Below are positions 6,668 to 13,466 of a stretch of 15,012 nucleotides of DNA, in pieces. The DNA comes from Bacteroidales bacterium UBA6360 (GTDB taxonomy: Bacteria > Bacteroidota > Bacteroidia > Bacteroidales > UBA932): NCBI GenBank assembly GCA_002440085.1, contig DJRM01000011.1:1-15012 (forward strand), written 5' to 3'. A model generated the notes under the pieces. It ran no database searches. It saw only the letters and a program-made list of their open reading frames with translations, and was not told the origin of the DNA. A program made the translations under genes and the position numbers. The stretch's first letter is position 1. The number at the start of each line of letters is the position of its first letter.

Positions 6668-7288
6668 CTACTGTTCGGCGTTGTACTGCACTCCCTTGAA
6701 GGTGCCGCGCACCTCATCGACCAGTTTGCGGAACATTTCGCGTCCGGTCTGCTCGTCGAGCCTGTACCAGCGTGCCACAACCTGCATCTTGGCGATGAAC
6801 GCGAGCACGGCCTCGATGTCGAAATAATCGAAGACGGTCATGCTTGAAATCCTGTCCCATATCAAGTCATCGAGCGCCCTTTCACGTGCAAGCAGGTCTT
6901 CTCCGCGGAGTATCGCCTCCACGGCATCGGCCTCCTCGAACGGCAGCACGAGAGGTTCCCCGTCCTTGCCGTAAAGAACCATCAGGTCCTTGTCTGCCGG
7001 CCTTCCGAGCGCCTTGTTCAGGAATCTTACCTTCGCGTTCCTCAGATTCAGGTCGAAGCGGAAATACTCGCGCAGAAAATGGTTCCTGTGCGAAACGGCC
7101 TCGGCGTAGAACTCTCTCGTGAGGTTTTCCTCCTCATATCCCTTCATCAGGAAATCAACGAGCGCGTTGTCCCGCGAATCCAGCTGTTCGTGTATTTCCG
7201 CGATGAACTGGTCTGGGGTCGTGTCCGTGAACCTGAATCCGCTGTCGATGACCGGTAGGCCCGCAATAATATATTCGTAGTTTCTCAT
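6668..7288 (-). CDS. DUF2764 family protein of the V-ATPase operon (candidate C-like subunit)
   Basis: This 206-residue soluble protein begins MRNYEYIIAGLPVIDSG, the usual opening of DUF2764 proteins. It is predicted mostly alpha-helical, with charged helices such as LTREFYAEAVSHRNHFLREY and no membrane segment or signal peptide. It lies between atpE and atpA, only 2 nt after atpE. The unnamed gene in the V-ATPase operons of Chlamydia and Borrelia holds the same position. No subunit C gene is present here, and in archaeal or Enterococcus operons a C gene lies between E and A, so a C-like role (link between rotor shaft and ring) is a reasonable inference from position and size. No enzymatic motif is visible. 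Confidence 0.85.
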   Translation of the reverse strand: MRNYEYIIAGLPVIDSGFRFTDTTPDQFIAEIHEQLDSRDNALVDFLMKGYEEENLTREFYAEAVSHRNHFLREYFRFDLNLRNAKVRFLNKALGRPADKDLMVLYGKDGEPLVLPFEEADAVEAILRGEDLLARERALDDLIWDRISSMTVFDYFDIEAVLAFIAKMQVVARWYRLDEQTGREMFRKLVDEVRGTFKGVQYNAEQ

Positions 7289-7290
7289 GA

Positions 7291-7896
7291 CTACCCGAAA
7301 AGAATCTTTTTCGTTGCAGGACGCAGGTACTCGCCGATGAGTTCGTTGAAGGCCTCGTCGGTGAAGTTGATGAAATAGCCGCCGTCCTTCGGGCCGATTG
7401 TGAACCCTCCGCCGATTTTCTTGCTGAACTTCACTTCTACATCCGTCTTGAGGGTCTTTGCGACCTCGTTCTTCACGAAGCCTTCGAGAGTCTCCTTTGC
7501 CGATTCAGGAAGGCAGACCTCGATTCCGCAGTCCTTGCCGTCGGCAAATGCCTTGACAGCGGCCGTGATTATTGTCTTGACGAACTCTTCGTCCGAAAGG
7601 GCGGTCTTGACCCTGGCGTCGGCAGCCTTTGTGATGACAAGACTCTCGACCGCCTGCCTTGTCTCGCTGACCGCCTGCCTTGACGCGAGCGCGATGTCGC
7701 CGGCCGTCTTTGTCTTAAGGTCATCTGCATCCTTCTGCGCCTTGATCACGATTGCCTCGGCCTGCTTCTTGGCCTCCGCTATGATTGCGTCAGCCTCGGA
7801 ACGTGCCTTGGCAAGGAGAGCCTCGCCCTCAGTCTTTCCTTTTGACAGTCCCTCATTGTAGAGCTTTTCTGTCAGTTCCTGCAATTTGTTCTGCAT
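7291..7896 (-). CDS. atpE: V-type ATP synthase subunit E (peripheral stalk)
   Basis: Subunit E forms part of the peripheral stalk that holds the A3B3 head still while the rotor turns. It has 201 residues, the usual size. The N-terminal half (about 1-95) is one long coiled coil rich in Ala, Lys, Glu and Gln, including a heptad duplication RQAVSET/RQAVESL. The C-terminal half (about 105-201) is the globular domain that binds the head, with the typical GGGFTIGPKDGGYFINFTDE. No separate partner gene (G/H subunit) is seen. It is the first gene of the ATPase operon, 72 nt after mmdB. No TAnnTTTG promoter box and no terminator are evident in that gap. Confidence 0.92.
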   Translation of the reverse strand: MQNKLQELTEKLYNEGLSKGKTEGEALLAKARSEADAIIAEAKKQAEAIVIKAQKDADDLKTKTAGDIALASRQAVSETRQAVESLVITKAADARVKTALSDEEFVKTIITAAVKAFADGKDCGIEVCLPESAKETLEGFVKNEVAKTLKTDVEVKFSKKIGGGFTIGPKDGGYFINFTDEAFNELIGEYLRPATKKILFG

Positions 7897-7968
7897 TGTT
7901 CGTAATTTTTTTTATTTTGTTTTTATATATTTATCTGTGTATCAATATGTGTTCTAATTATATCCGGT

Positions 7969-9111
7969 CTATCCGAGAAAACTCAGTAATATGCCGGCCG
8001 CCACAGCTGACCCTATCACTCCGGCAACATTAGGCGCCATGGCGTGCATCAGCAGGTGGTTGTCCCTGTCAAACTCTCTTCCCACGGTTTCCGAAACCCG
8101 CGCGGAATCAGGCACTGCGGACACACCGGCATTGCCTATGAGCGGGTTTATCTTCCGTCCTTCCTTACAGAACAGATTTATGAATTTTACAAAAAGCACA
8201 CCGCAGAAAGTGGCTATCACAAACGAAATCAGCCCCAGAATGAAGATCTTAACCGACTGCGGACTGAGAAACTGATCCGCCTGCGTGGACGCTCCGACGG
8301 TGAGCCCGATGAGGGTTGTCACCACATCTATAAGCGGCCCCCTGGCGGTCTCCGCGAGCCTTCTGGTCACTCCGCTCTCTTTCAGAAGGTTGCCGAAGAA
8401 GAGCATTCCAAGGAGTGGCAGACCGGACGGCACGATGAACGCCGTGAGTATGAATCCGACTATCGGGAATATGATTTTCTCCCTCTGGCTGACCTGTCTC
8501 GGAGGAGCCATTCTGATGATTCTTTCCCTCTTTGTGGTTAATAAAAGCATTATCGGCTTCTGGATTACGGGCACGAGCGCCATATAGGAATAGGCCGAGA
8601 CGGCGATTGCACCCAGAAGATGAGGCGCTAGTTTTGAACTCAGAAATATGGCCGTGGGACCGTCCGCTCCGCCGATTATGCCGATTGCGCCGGCTTCCTG
8701 CGGGGTAAACCCGAGCCAAAGGGCGAGCAGGAACGCTCCGAAAATGCCCATCTGCGCCGCAGCGCCTATGAGTATGAGCCGGGGCTGGGAGATGAGCGAG
8801 GAGAAGTCCGTCATCGCTCCGATGCCGAGAAATATCAGAGGGGGATACCATCCCTTCACAACTCCCTGATAGAGAATGTTCAGCACAGAGCCTTCCTCAT
8901 AGATGCCTACCTGCATCCCCTCGGGGAGCGGAATGTTGCCGACGACAATTCCGAAGCCTATCGGGACGAGCAGCAGCGGTTCCCATTTCTTTACGATTCC
9001 GAGGACTATGAAAGTGATTCCGACGGCCACCATGACAAGATGCTGCCAGGTGCAGTTGTAGAATCCCGTATAGCTCCAGAACTGTTGAAGGCTGTCGATG
9101 ATTTCGTGCAT
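7969..9111 (-). CDS. mmdB: Na+-pumping methylmalonyl-CoA decarboxylase, beta subunit
   Basis: This membrane subunit decarboxylates carboxybiotin and couples the reaction to Na+ export. It has 380 residues and about nine or more membrane helices, in line with MmdB and GcdB and shorter than typical OadB. The family motifs are intact: IIGGADGPTAIF with D150 (equivalent to the Na+-linked D203 of Klebsiella OadB), AYSYMALVPVIQKP with Y176, and NPLIGNAGVSAVPDSARV with N327 and S331. The end reads APNVAGVIGSAVAAGIL. One departure is APN where many homologues have GPN. The gene is last in the mmdA-D-C-B set, 32 nt after mmdC. The ATPase gene atpE follows on the same strand. Confidence 0.94.
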   Translation of the reverse strand: MHEIIDSLQQFWSYTGFYNCTWQHLVMVAVGITFIVLGIVKKWEPLLLVPIGFGIVVGNIPLPEGMQVGIYEEGSVLNILYQGVVKGWYPPLIFLGIGAMTDFSSLISQPRLILIGAAAQMGIFGAFLLALWLGFTPQEAGAIGIIGGADGPTAIFLSSKLAPHLLGAIAVSAYSYMALVPVIQKPIMLLLTTKRERIIRMAPPRQVSQREKIIFPIVGFILTAFIVPSGLPLLGMLFFGNLLKESGVTRRLAETARGPLIDVVTTLIGLTVGASTQADQFLSPQSVKIFILGLISFVIATFCGVLFVKFINLFCKEGRKINPLIGNAGVSAVPDSARVSETVGREFDRDNHLLMHAMAPNVAGVIGSAVAAGILLSFLG

Positions 9112-9143
9112 GGGCTCCGTCCGCTTTATTCAGTTATTACATT

Positions 9144-9626
9144 TTATCCTATCGTAACGATAGCCGCGCCTTCAAGAACCGAGTCACCCTTTGCCGCACT
9201 GACTGCCGTGACTGTCCCGCTGACGGTTGCCTCAATCTCGTTTTCCATCTTCATCGCCTCCAGTACCGCGACTGTCTGACCGGCCTTCACGCTGTCTCCT
9301 ACCTTGACCCTTATATCGAGAATCACACCGGGGAGGGGAGAGGTGACGGTTTCTCCCTTGCCGGACGGCTGAGGGGACGGAGCCTGCACGGGCGGCGCGA
9401 CAGGCTGTGCGGACGCTGTCCCTGAAGTCCCGGCAACGGTCTGCGCGGCGGTCTTCTGCACCGGCTGCGGCATCTTCCCGCAATCCCCAGCCGTTAACGC
9501 CTGCGCGGAGCCGAGTTCCACCTTATAGTCGGTTCCGTTCACCGTCACGTCAGCGACTCCGTTTCCCACCGAATTTACTTCGACATCGTAGTCGTGTCCG
9601 TTTATTCTGAAATTATATCTTCCCAT
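9144..9626 (-). CDS. mmdC: Methylmalonyl-CoA decarboxylase biotin-carrier subunit (gamma)
   Basis: This 160-residue biotin carrier shuttles CO2 from the carboxyltransferase (MmdA) to the membrane decarboxylase (MmdB). The first 40 residues form a small beta-rich domain. A flexible Ala/Pro/Gln linker follows (about 55-90). The C-terminal lipoyl/biotinyl domain (about 92-160) contains EAMKMENEI, with K126 as the biotinylated lysine. The length and three-part layout are as expected for MmdC or GcdC. It is also similar to carriers of oxaloacetate decarboxylase, but the neighbouring carboxyltransferase is of the acyl-CoA type. Confidence 0.94.
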   Translation of the reverse strand: MGRYNFRINGHDYDVEVNSVGNGVADVTVNGTDYKVELGSAQALTAGDCGKMPQPVQKTAAQTVAGTSGTASAQPVAPPVQAPSPQPSGKGETVTSPLPGVILDIRVKVGDSVKAGQTVAVLEAMKMENEIEATVSGTVTAVSAAKGDSVLEGAAIVTIG

Positions 9627-9679
9627 AAAGCGTTGCGTTTATATTCATTCCCTATCCTTTCGTTCCGTCGGAGACCGTT

Positions 9680-9994
9680 CTATCTCCGTATCGTTATCAC
9701 ATAGCTCTCGACGTCATGCACCTCTCCATATCCCTCGGCCTCAAGCGCCGCCGAAATAGCGGCCGCGACCTCGTCCTCCGGCGCAAGCTCCCTTTCGAGC
9801 GCCATTGCCACCGCCGCAGCGACCTCCGGGGGCATCTTCCCGTTGCAATCCGAACCCTCGCCGCGTCTGCGGAACCACCCTTTCCAGTCCGTGTTCAGAG
9901 CCTTGCCTATCCCTGAATAGCAGAAATAGAGCACCGTCAGGGCGAAGAAAACGACCAGAACTGAGGTAAGCGTAAGTATGAGTCCGAATTTCAT
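9680..9994 (-). CDS. mmdD: OadG/MmdD-like small membrane subunit (delta)
   Basis: This 104-residue protein has one N-terminal membrane helix (about residues 4-28) and a short linker with a positive patch (KGWFRRRGEG). An acidic, Ala/Glu-rich C-terminal tail follows (about 55-104). This is the layout of OadG/MmdD subunits, which hold the soluble carboxyltransferase and biotin carrier at the membrane decarboxylase. Sequence conservation in this family is low, so the call rests on layout, size and position between mmdA (38 nt upstream) and mmdC (53 nt downstream). Confidence 0.85.
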   Translation of the reverse strand: MKFGLILTLTSVLVVFFALTVLYFCYSGIGKALNTDWKGWFRRRGEGSDCNGKMPPEVAAAVAMALERELAPEDEVAAAISAALEAEGYGEVHDVESYVITIRR

Positions 9995-10032
9995 GTCACG
10001 AAGCCTTTTCCATTACCATTGTGTAACCTGTT

Positions 10033-11595
10033 CTACATCGGGAGGTTGTCGTGCTTGCGCACAGGGTTATCGACCTTTTTGTTCTCCAGCTGAACCAGAG
10101 CCCGGATGACCCGGAAACGGGTGTTGGCCGGTTCGATGACGTCGTCGATGTATCCGAACGACGCCGCATAGTACGGATTACAGAACAGGTCGTCATATTC
10201 CTTTTTCTTTTCCTCCTTGAGTTCAGCCCTTTTCGCCGGGTCTTCGATTGCCTTGAGTTCCTTGGAGTAGAGGATTTCAACGGCTCCGTCCGCTCCCATC
10301 ACGGCGATGTTCGCGCTCGGCCAGGCATAGTTGACGTCTCCGCGCAGCTGCTTGCAGCTCATCACGATGTGCGCCCCGCCGTAGCTTTTACGCAGGGTCA
10401 CGGTAATCTTCGGCACGGTGGCCTCCCCGTAGGCATAGAGGAGCTTGGCTCCGTTCGCGATGATGCCGCCGTACTCCTGCTGGGTCCCGCAGAGGAAGCC
10501 GGGAACATCGACGAGCGTCACGAGCGGGATGTTGAACGCGTCGCAGAAGCGGACGAACCGCGCCGCCTTGCGCGATGCATTGATGTCGAGCACGCCGGCG
10601 AGTATCTTCGGCTGGTTTGCCACGATTCCGACGGACTTGCCGCCCATGTGCGCGAAACCTATGATTATGTTCTTTGCCCAGCCCTTATGGACTTCGAGGA
10701 ATTGCCCGTCATCGACGATGGAGCCGATGACTCCGTACATGTCGTATGCTTTGTTCGGATTGTCCGGGATTATGTCATTGAGGGCGTAATCCACGCGGTT
10801 GTAAGGGTCGTCAGTCGGCCTTTCAGGCGCGTGTTCCCGGCTGTTTGACGGGATGAAACCTATGAGCTCGCGTATGAGCCTCAGACCCTCCTGCTCGTTC
10901 TCTGCCGCGAAATGCGCCACTCCGCTCTTTGTCGCATGGACGGACGCCCCTCCGAGCTGCTCCTGAGTGACGACTTCCCCTGTGACGCTCTTGACGACGG
11001 CGGGGCCGGTGAGGAACATATAGGACGTGTCCTGAATCATTATGTTGAAGTCCGTGAGGGCAGGCGAATAGACCGCCCCGCCGGCGCACGGGCCGAATAT
11101 TCCCGAAATCTGGGGAATCACGCCGGAGGACAGGATGTTCCTTTCAAATATCTCCCCGAATCCGGCCAGTGAGCTCACTCCTTCCTGAATCCTCGCTCCG
11201 CCCGAGTCGTTGAGCCCGATGCACGGAGCTCCGTTGCGCACCGCCATGTCCATGACCTTGCAGATTTTCTGAGCCATAGTCTCCGAAAGCGAGCCTCCGG
11301 TCACCGTGAAGTCCTGGGCGAACACATAGACGACCCTGCCGTCGATGGTGCCCTGCCCGGTCACGACACCGTCCCCGTCGAAATGAACCTTGTCCATTCC
11401 GAAATTGTGGCAGCGGTGGTGCACGAACATATCGTATTCTTCAAAGCTGCCTTCGTCAAGCAGCAGTGCAATTCTTTCTCTGGCAGTGAGTTTGCCCTTG
11501 GAATGCTGGGCATCTATCCTCGCCTGTCCGCCGCCGAGCCGGGCGACCTTCCTTTTTTCGACGAGTTCTTTTATCTTTTCAGTCTGGATGCTCAT
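10033..11595 (-). CDS. mmdA: Methylmalonyl-CoA decarboxylase alpha subunit (carboxyltransferase)
   Basis: This soluble carboxyltransferase moves the carboxyl group of (S)-methylmalonyl-CoA to biotin and releases propionyl-CoA, the last stage of succinate-to-propionate conversion. It has 520 residues with two crotonase-like domains. DSGGARIQEG (130-139) and GPCAGGAVYSPAL (168-180) lie in the N-terminal domain. VDVPGFLCGTQQEYGGII and LRKSYGGAHIVMSCKQLRGD lie in the C-terminal domain. The same fold serves in propionyl-CoA carboxylase beta chains, but the companion genes mmdD, mmdC and mmdB, and the absence of a biotin carboxylase gene, favour the Na+ pump (EC 7.2.4.3). It has no pyruvate-carboxylase-type domain, which rules out OadA. 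A candidate promoter lies 46-53 nt upstream. Confidence 0.93.
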   Translation of the reverse strand: MSIQTEKIKELVEKRKVARLGGGQARIDAQHSKGKLTARERIALLLDEGSFEEYDMFVHHRCHNFGMDKVHFDGDGVVTGQGTIDGRVVYVFAQDFTVTGGSLSETMAQKICKVMDMAVRNGAPCIGLNDSGGARIQEGVSSLAGFGEIFERNILSSGVIPQISGIFGPCAGGAVYSPALTDFNIMIQDTSYMFLTGPAVVKSVTGEVVTQEQLGGASVHATKSGVAHFAAENEQEGLRLIRELIGFIPSNSREHAPERPTDDPYNRVDYALNDIIPDNPNKAYDMYGVIGSIVDDGQFLEVHKGWAKNIIIGFAHMGGKSVGIVANQPKILAGVLDINASRKAARFVRFCDAFNIPLVTLVDVPGFLCGTQQEYGGIIANGAKLLYAYGEATVPKITVTLRKSYGGAHIVMSCKQLRGDVNYAWPSANIAVMGADGAVEILYSKELKAIEDPAKRAELKEEKKKEYDDLFCNPYYAASFGYIDDVIEPANTRFRVIRALVQLENKKVDNPVRKHDNLPM

Positions 11596-11640
11596 GTCAG
11601 GTTTAATTAAATCTTGGAATGTAAATCCCGATTAAATCTT

Positions 11641-11648
11641 CAAAGGTA
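11641..11648 (-). promoter_or_regulatory. Candidate promoter of the mmd (and possibly atp) genes
   Basis: On the minus strand this reads TACCTTTG, a perfect match to the Bacteroidetes -7 box TAnnTTTG. A partial -33 match (TTTC) lies about 20 nt upstream. Transcription would start near 11634-11637, giving a leader of about 40 nt before the mmdA ATG. Confidence 0.6.
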
Positions 11649-11679
11649 AAACTTTTTTCGCGTTTACGAAACAGTTATG

Positions 11680-11687
11680 TAATTTTG
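11680..11687 (+). promoter_or_regulatory. Candidate promoter of the carboxylesterase gene
   Basis: This reads TAATTTTG, a match to the Bacteroidetes -7 box TAnnTTTG, 19 nt before the ATG at 11707. The expected start site is near 11691, leaving a leader of about 15 nt. No clear -33 TTTG is seen. It lies back to back with the mmd promoter, 31 nt away. Confidence 0.45.
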
Positions 11688-11706
11688 TAGGCCAAATTTT
11701 TGACTT

Positions 11707-13281
11707 ATGCACAATTGTACAGACATCAGGAATGATGATTCGCAGGAGACCGTCTCCACTGCTGACGGAAAGTTCATCGGCGTGAAAACGGGGCGCGGGA
11801 CGGCGGTGTTCCGGGGGATTGTCTATGCGCGGTATGCGCGGTTCGGCATGCCCGTGGAGGCGGATTATGCGGAAGGTGAGGTGTATGACCCGCGGAAATA
11901 TGGCTGCGTCTGCCCGCAGAACCTCTCGCATCTGCTGGGACAGCTCGGCCCGGATTCCGGTCTGGAAATGCGTGAGGGGGAACTTTGCCTGTCCGTGACC
12001 GTGCCGGGAGAAGCTATGGCTAATCGTCGGGCTGGTGGAGAACCGGGGGAGACTGCTGCAAATGTTAATCCTGATGGCGAACCTTGGGCTGCGGAAGGCG
12101 AAGGACAGAGGGCGGGGCACGGCCGGCTGCCCGTGATGGTGTGGATTCACGGCGGGTTCTACTTCACAGGGGGGAGCGAAGATCATCGCTATGACGTCTC
12201 GCGGCTGTCGCAGGCGGGAAACGTAGTCGTGGTGAAGATTTCCTATCGTCTTGGGGCTGAGGGATATATGTGGATGCCGGAAAGGGGAATCGCGAATCTC
12301 GGTCTGGAGGATCAGAAAACGGCTCTGCGCTGGATTCGCCGGCATATCGCCTCTTTCGGCGGCGACCCGGACAATGTCGCCGTTTTCGGGCAGTCGGCCG
12401 GGGCGCACTCCATCGCGTCGCTGATTGCCTCGGCGGACGACGTGGAACCTTCTACAAATGTTCCACGCTTCGGGGGAGAGCCGCTGTTTCACAGGGCTAT
12501 ACTCCAGTCTCCTCCGCTCGGAAACACGATAACTCCGAAAGCTGCGGCAAAGGTTACGGATGCTTTCCTTGACCGGCTCTTCTCGATAGCCGGACTTGGA
12601 ATCGGGGCTGGAGAGCCGGCCAGGGAGCGCAGGGAAAGGTGTCTTGTTGCGGCAATCACGGGGAATGGCGTGACGCTTGAGCAGATTATCGCGGCGCAGG
12701 ATGCCGTGAAGTCAATGCGCCTCGGACTGATATTCCTGCCTGTACTTCAGGACTATATGAGGATTCCTCATGTCGGGGCGCTGTCCGTGGGCAGCGACTG
12801 CAATGGCGGACAGCCGGACTTGGATGCCGTGGTCAGCTCCCACGGACAGCCGGACCGAGATGCCGCGACCGGGAAAGGCCGCTTCAAGATTCTGCTCGGA
12901 TATAACGCGGATGACGCCTCTCCTTACATTCGCAAATGGACAGGTTTCCTTTGGAAGACCCCACTGCATCGCCCGTTGGTCAAGTTACTTACGGACAGGA
13001 TTTTCCGTGAGCCTACGCTGCGCTATACCTCGAAACTTCGCGCCGCCGGGATAGAGGCTCGGACCTACTGCATCGGCTGGCATCCTCAAGGCTCGGAACT
13101 CGGCGCCTGCCACAGCATCGAGCTGCCTTTCCTGCTCGGGAACTACGGTGACTGGACCGAGGCCGAGATGCTTCGCGGAATGACACGAGGAGAGTTCGAC
13201 GGCAACAGCTCCGTCATACAGCGTCTCTGGACAGAATTTGCCCGCAGCGGGGAATTTCCCAAGAATAACGAAATTTTGTAA
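11707..13281 (+). CDS. Type B carboxylesterase / lipase family protein
   Basis: This 524-residue alpha/beta hydrolase probably cleaves carboxylic esters; the substrate is unknown. No signal peptide is visible, so a cytoplasmic place is likely. LPVMVWIHGGFYF (141-153) gives the oxyanion hole, FGQSAGAHS contains the nucleophile S230, and GACHSIELPFLLGNYG places the catalytic His at H469. The acidic member is probably D402 or D403 in LGYNADDAS, where family members often have DEG. Three stretches look like in-frame insertions relative to the family. Residues about 101-140 are low in complexity and rich in Gly, Glu and Ala. Residues about 243-257 contain an 8-bp inverted repeat at the DNA level. 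Residues about 360-392 hold the duplicated motif GQPDxDA. The gene is the only plus-strand gene, divergent from mmdA and convergent with yebC. Confidence 0.88.
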   Translation: MHNCTDIRNDDSQETVSTADGKFIGVKTGRGTAVFRGIVYARYARFGMPVEADYAEGEVYDPRKYGCVCPQNLSHLLGQLGPDSGLEMREGELCLSVTVPGEAMANRRAGGEPGETAANVNPDGEPWAAEGEGQRAGHGRLPVMVWIHGGFYFTGGSEDHRYDVSRLSQAGNVVVVKISYRLGAEGYMWMPERGIANLGLEDQKTALRWIRRHIASFGGDPDNVAVFGQSAGAHSIASLIASADDVEPSTNVPRFGGEPLFHRAILQSPPLGNTITPKAAAKVTDAFLDRLFSIAGLGIGAGEPARERRERCLVAAITGNGVTLEQIIAAQDAVKSMRLGLIFLPVLQDYMRIPHVGALSVGSDCNGGQPDLDAVVSSHGQPDRDAATGKGRFKILLGYNADDASPYIRKWTGFLWKTPLHRPLVKLLTDRIFREPTLRYTSKLRAAGIEARTYCIGWHPQGSELGACHSIELPFLLGNYGDWTEAEMLRGMTRGEFDGNSSVIQRLWTEFARSGEFPKNNEIL

Positions 13282-13288
13282 GCGATGT

Positions 13289-13307
13289 GTTACGCATTGT
13301 GCGTAAC
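13289..13307 (+). terminator. Small hairpin after the carboxylesterase gene
   Basis: GTTACGCA (13289-13296) and TGCGTAAC (13300-13307) form a perfect 8-bp stem with a 3-nt loop, 8 nt past the esterase stop. The sequence that follows (TTCATTGTG) is not a clear U-tract, so it may be a weak terminator or a 3'-end stabiliser. Because the stem is perfect, it would also form in the opposite strand's RNA. Confidence 0.4.
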
Positions 13308-13341
13308 TTCATTGTGTGGCGGACGACAAAAAAACTTGGAT

Positions 13342-13466
13342 GGAAGATTCAGAATAGAGGATGAGATACAAGGCACTCCGGGGTTCTCAAACCGCAGCAG
13401 CCTTTTGGTCGTGAGGATTTGGGAACCCCGGAGTAACGAAGTAGATCGCCTATATTCTAATCTTCC
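13342..13466 (+). repeat. Structured repeat element E2 (copy 2 of a two-copy family)
   Basis: A 125-nt element that shares four blocks with E1: 13361-13374 (ATGAGATACAAGGC), 13389-13402 (AAACCGCAGCAGCC), 13407-13420 (GGTCGTGAGGATTT) and 13434-13449. The outer stem pairs 13342-13356 with 13453-13466 (14 pairs, one bulged C). The inner stem pairs 13375-13391 with 13418-13434: 17 continuous pairs, one of them U-G, in a sequence unlike the E1 stem. The apical hairpin is 13398-13402 with 13407-13411. The right arm covers the yebC stop codon (13457-13459) and its last coding bases. The element sits between two convergent genes and could affect the 3' ends of both. It is not a plain terminator, since no U-tract follows. 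Confidence 0.8.

Noticed and set aside
7640..7690. Short repeat GACCGCCTGCCTTG inside atpE
   Set aside because: It is explained by the coiled-coil heptad duplication RQAVSET/RQAVESL of the stalk subunit and not by a separate DNA element.
10033..11595. mmdA as oxaloacetate decarboxylase alpha (OadA) or propionyl-CoA carboxylase
   Set aside because: The protein has the acyl-CoA carboxyltransferase fold, not the pyruvate-type domain of OadA. No biotin carboxylase gene is nearby, while a membrane decarboxylase gene is.
11632..12492. 286-codon minus-strand ORF opposite the esterase
   Set aside because: It is antisense to a gene with clear catalytic motifs. Its translation is rich in Arg, His and Pro, as expected for a shadow frame in G+C-rich DNA.
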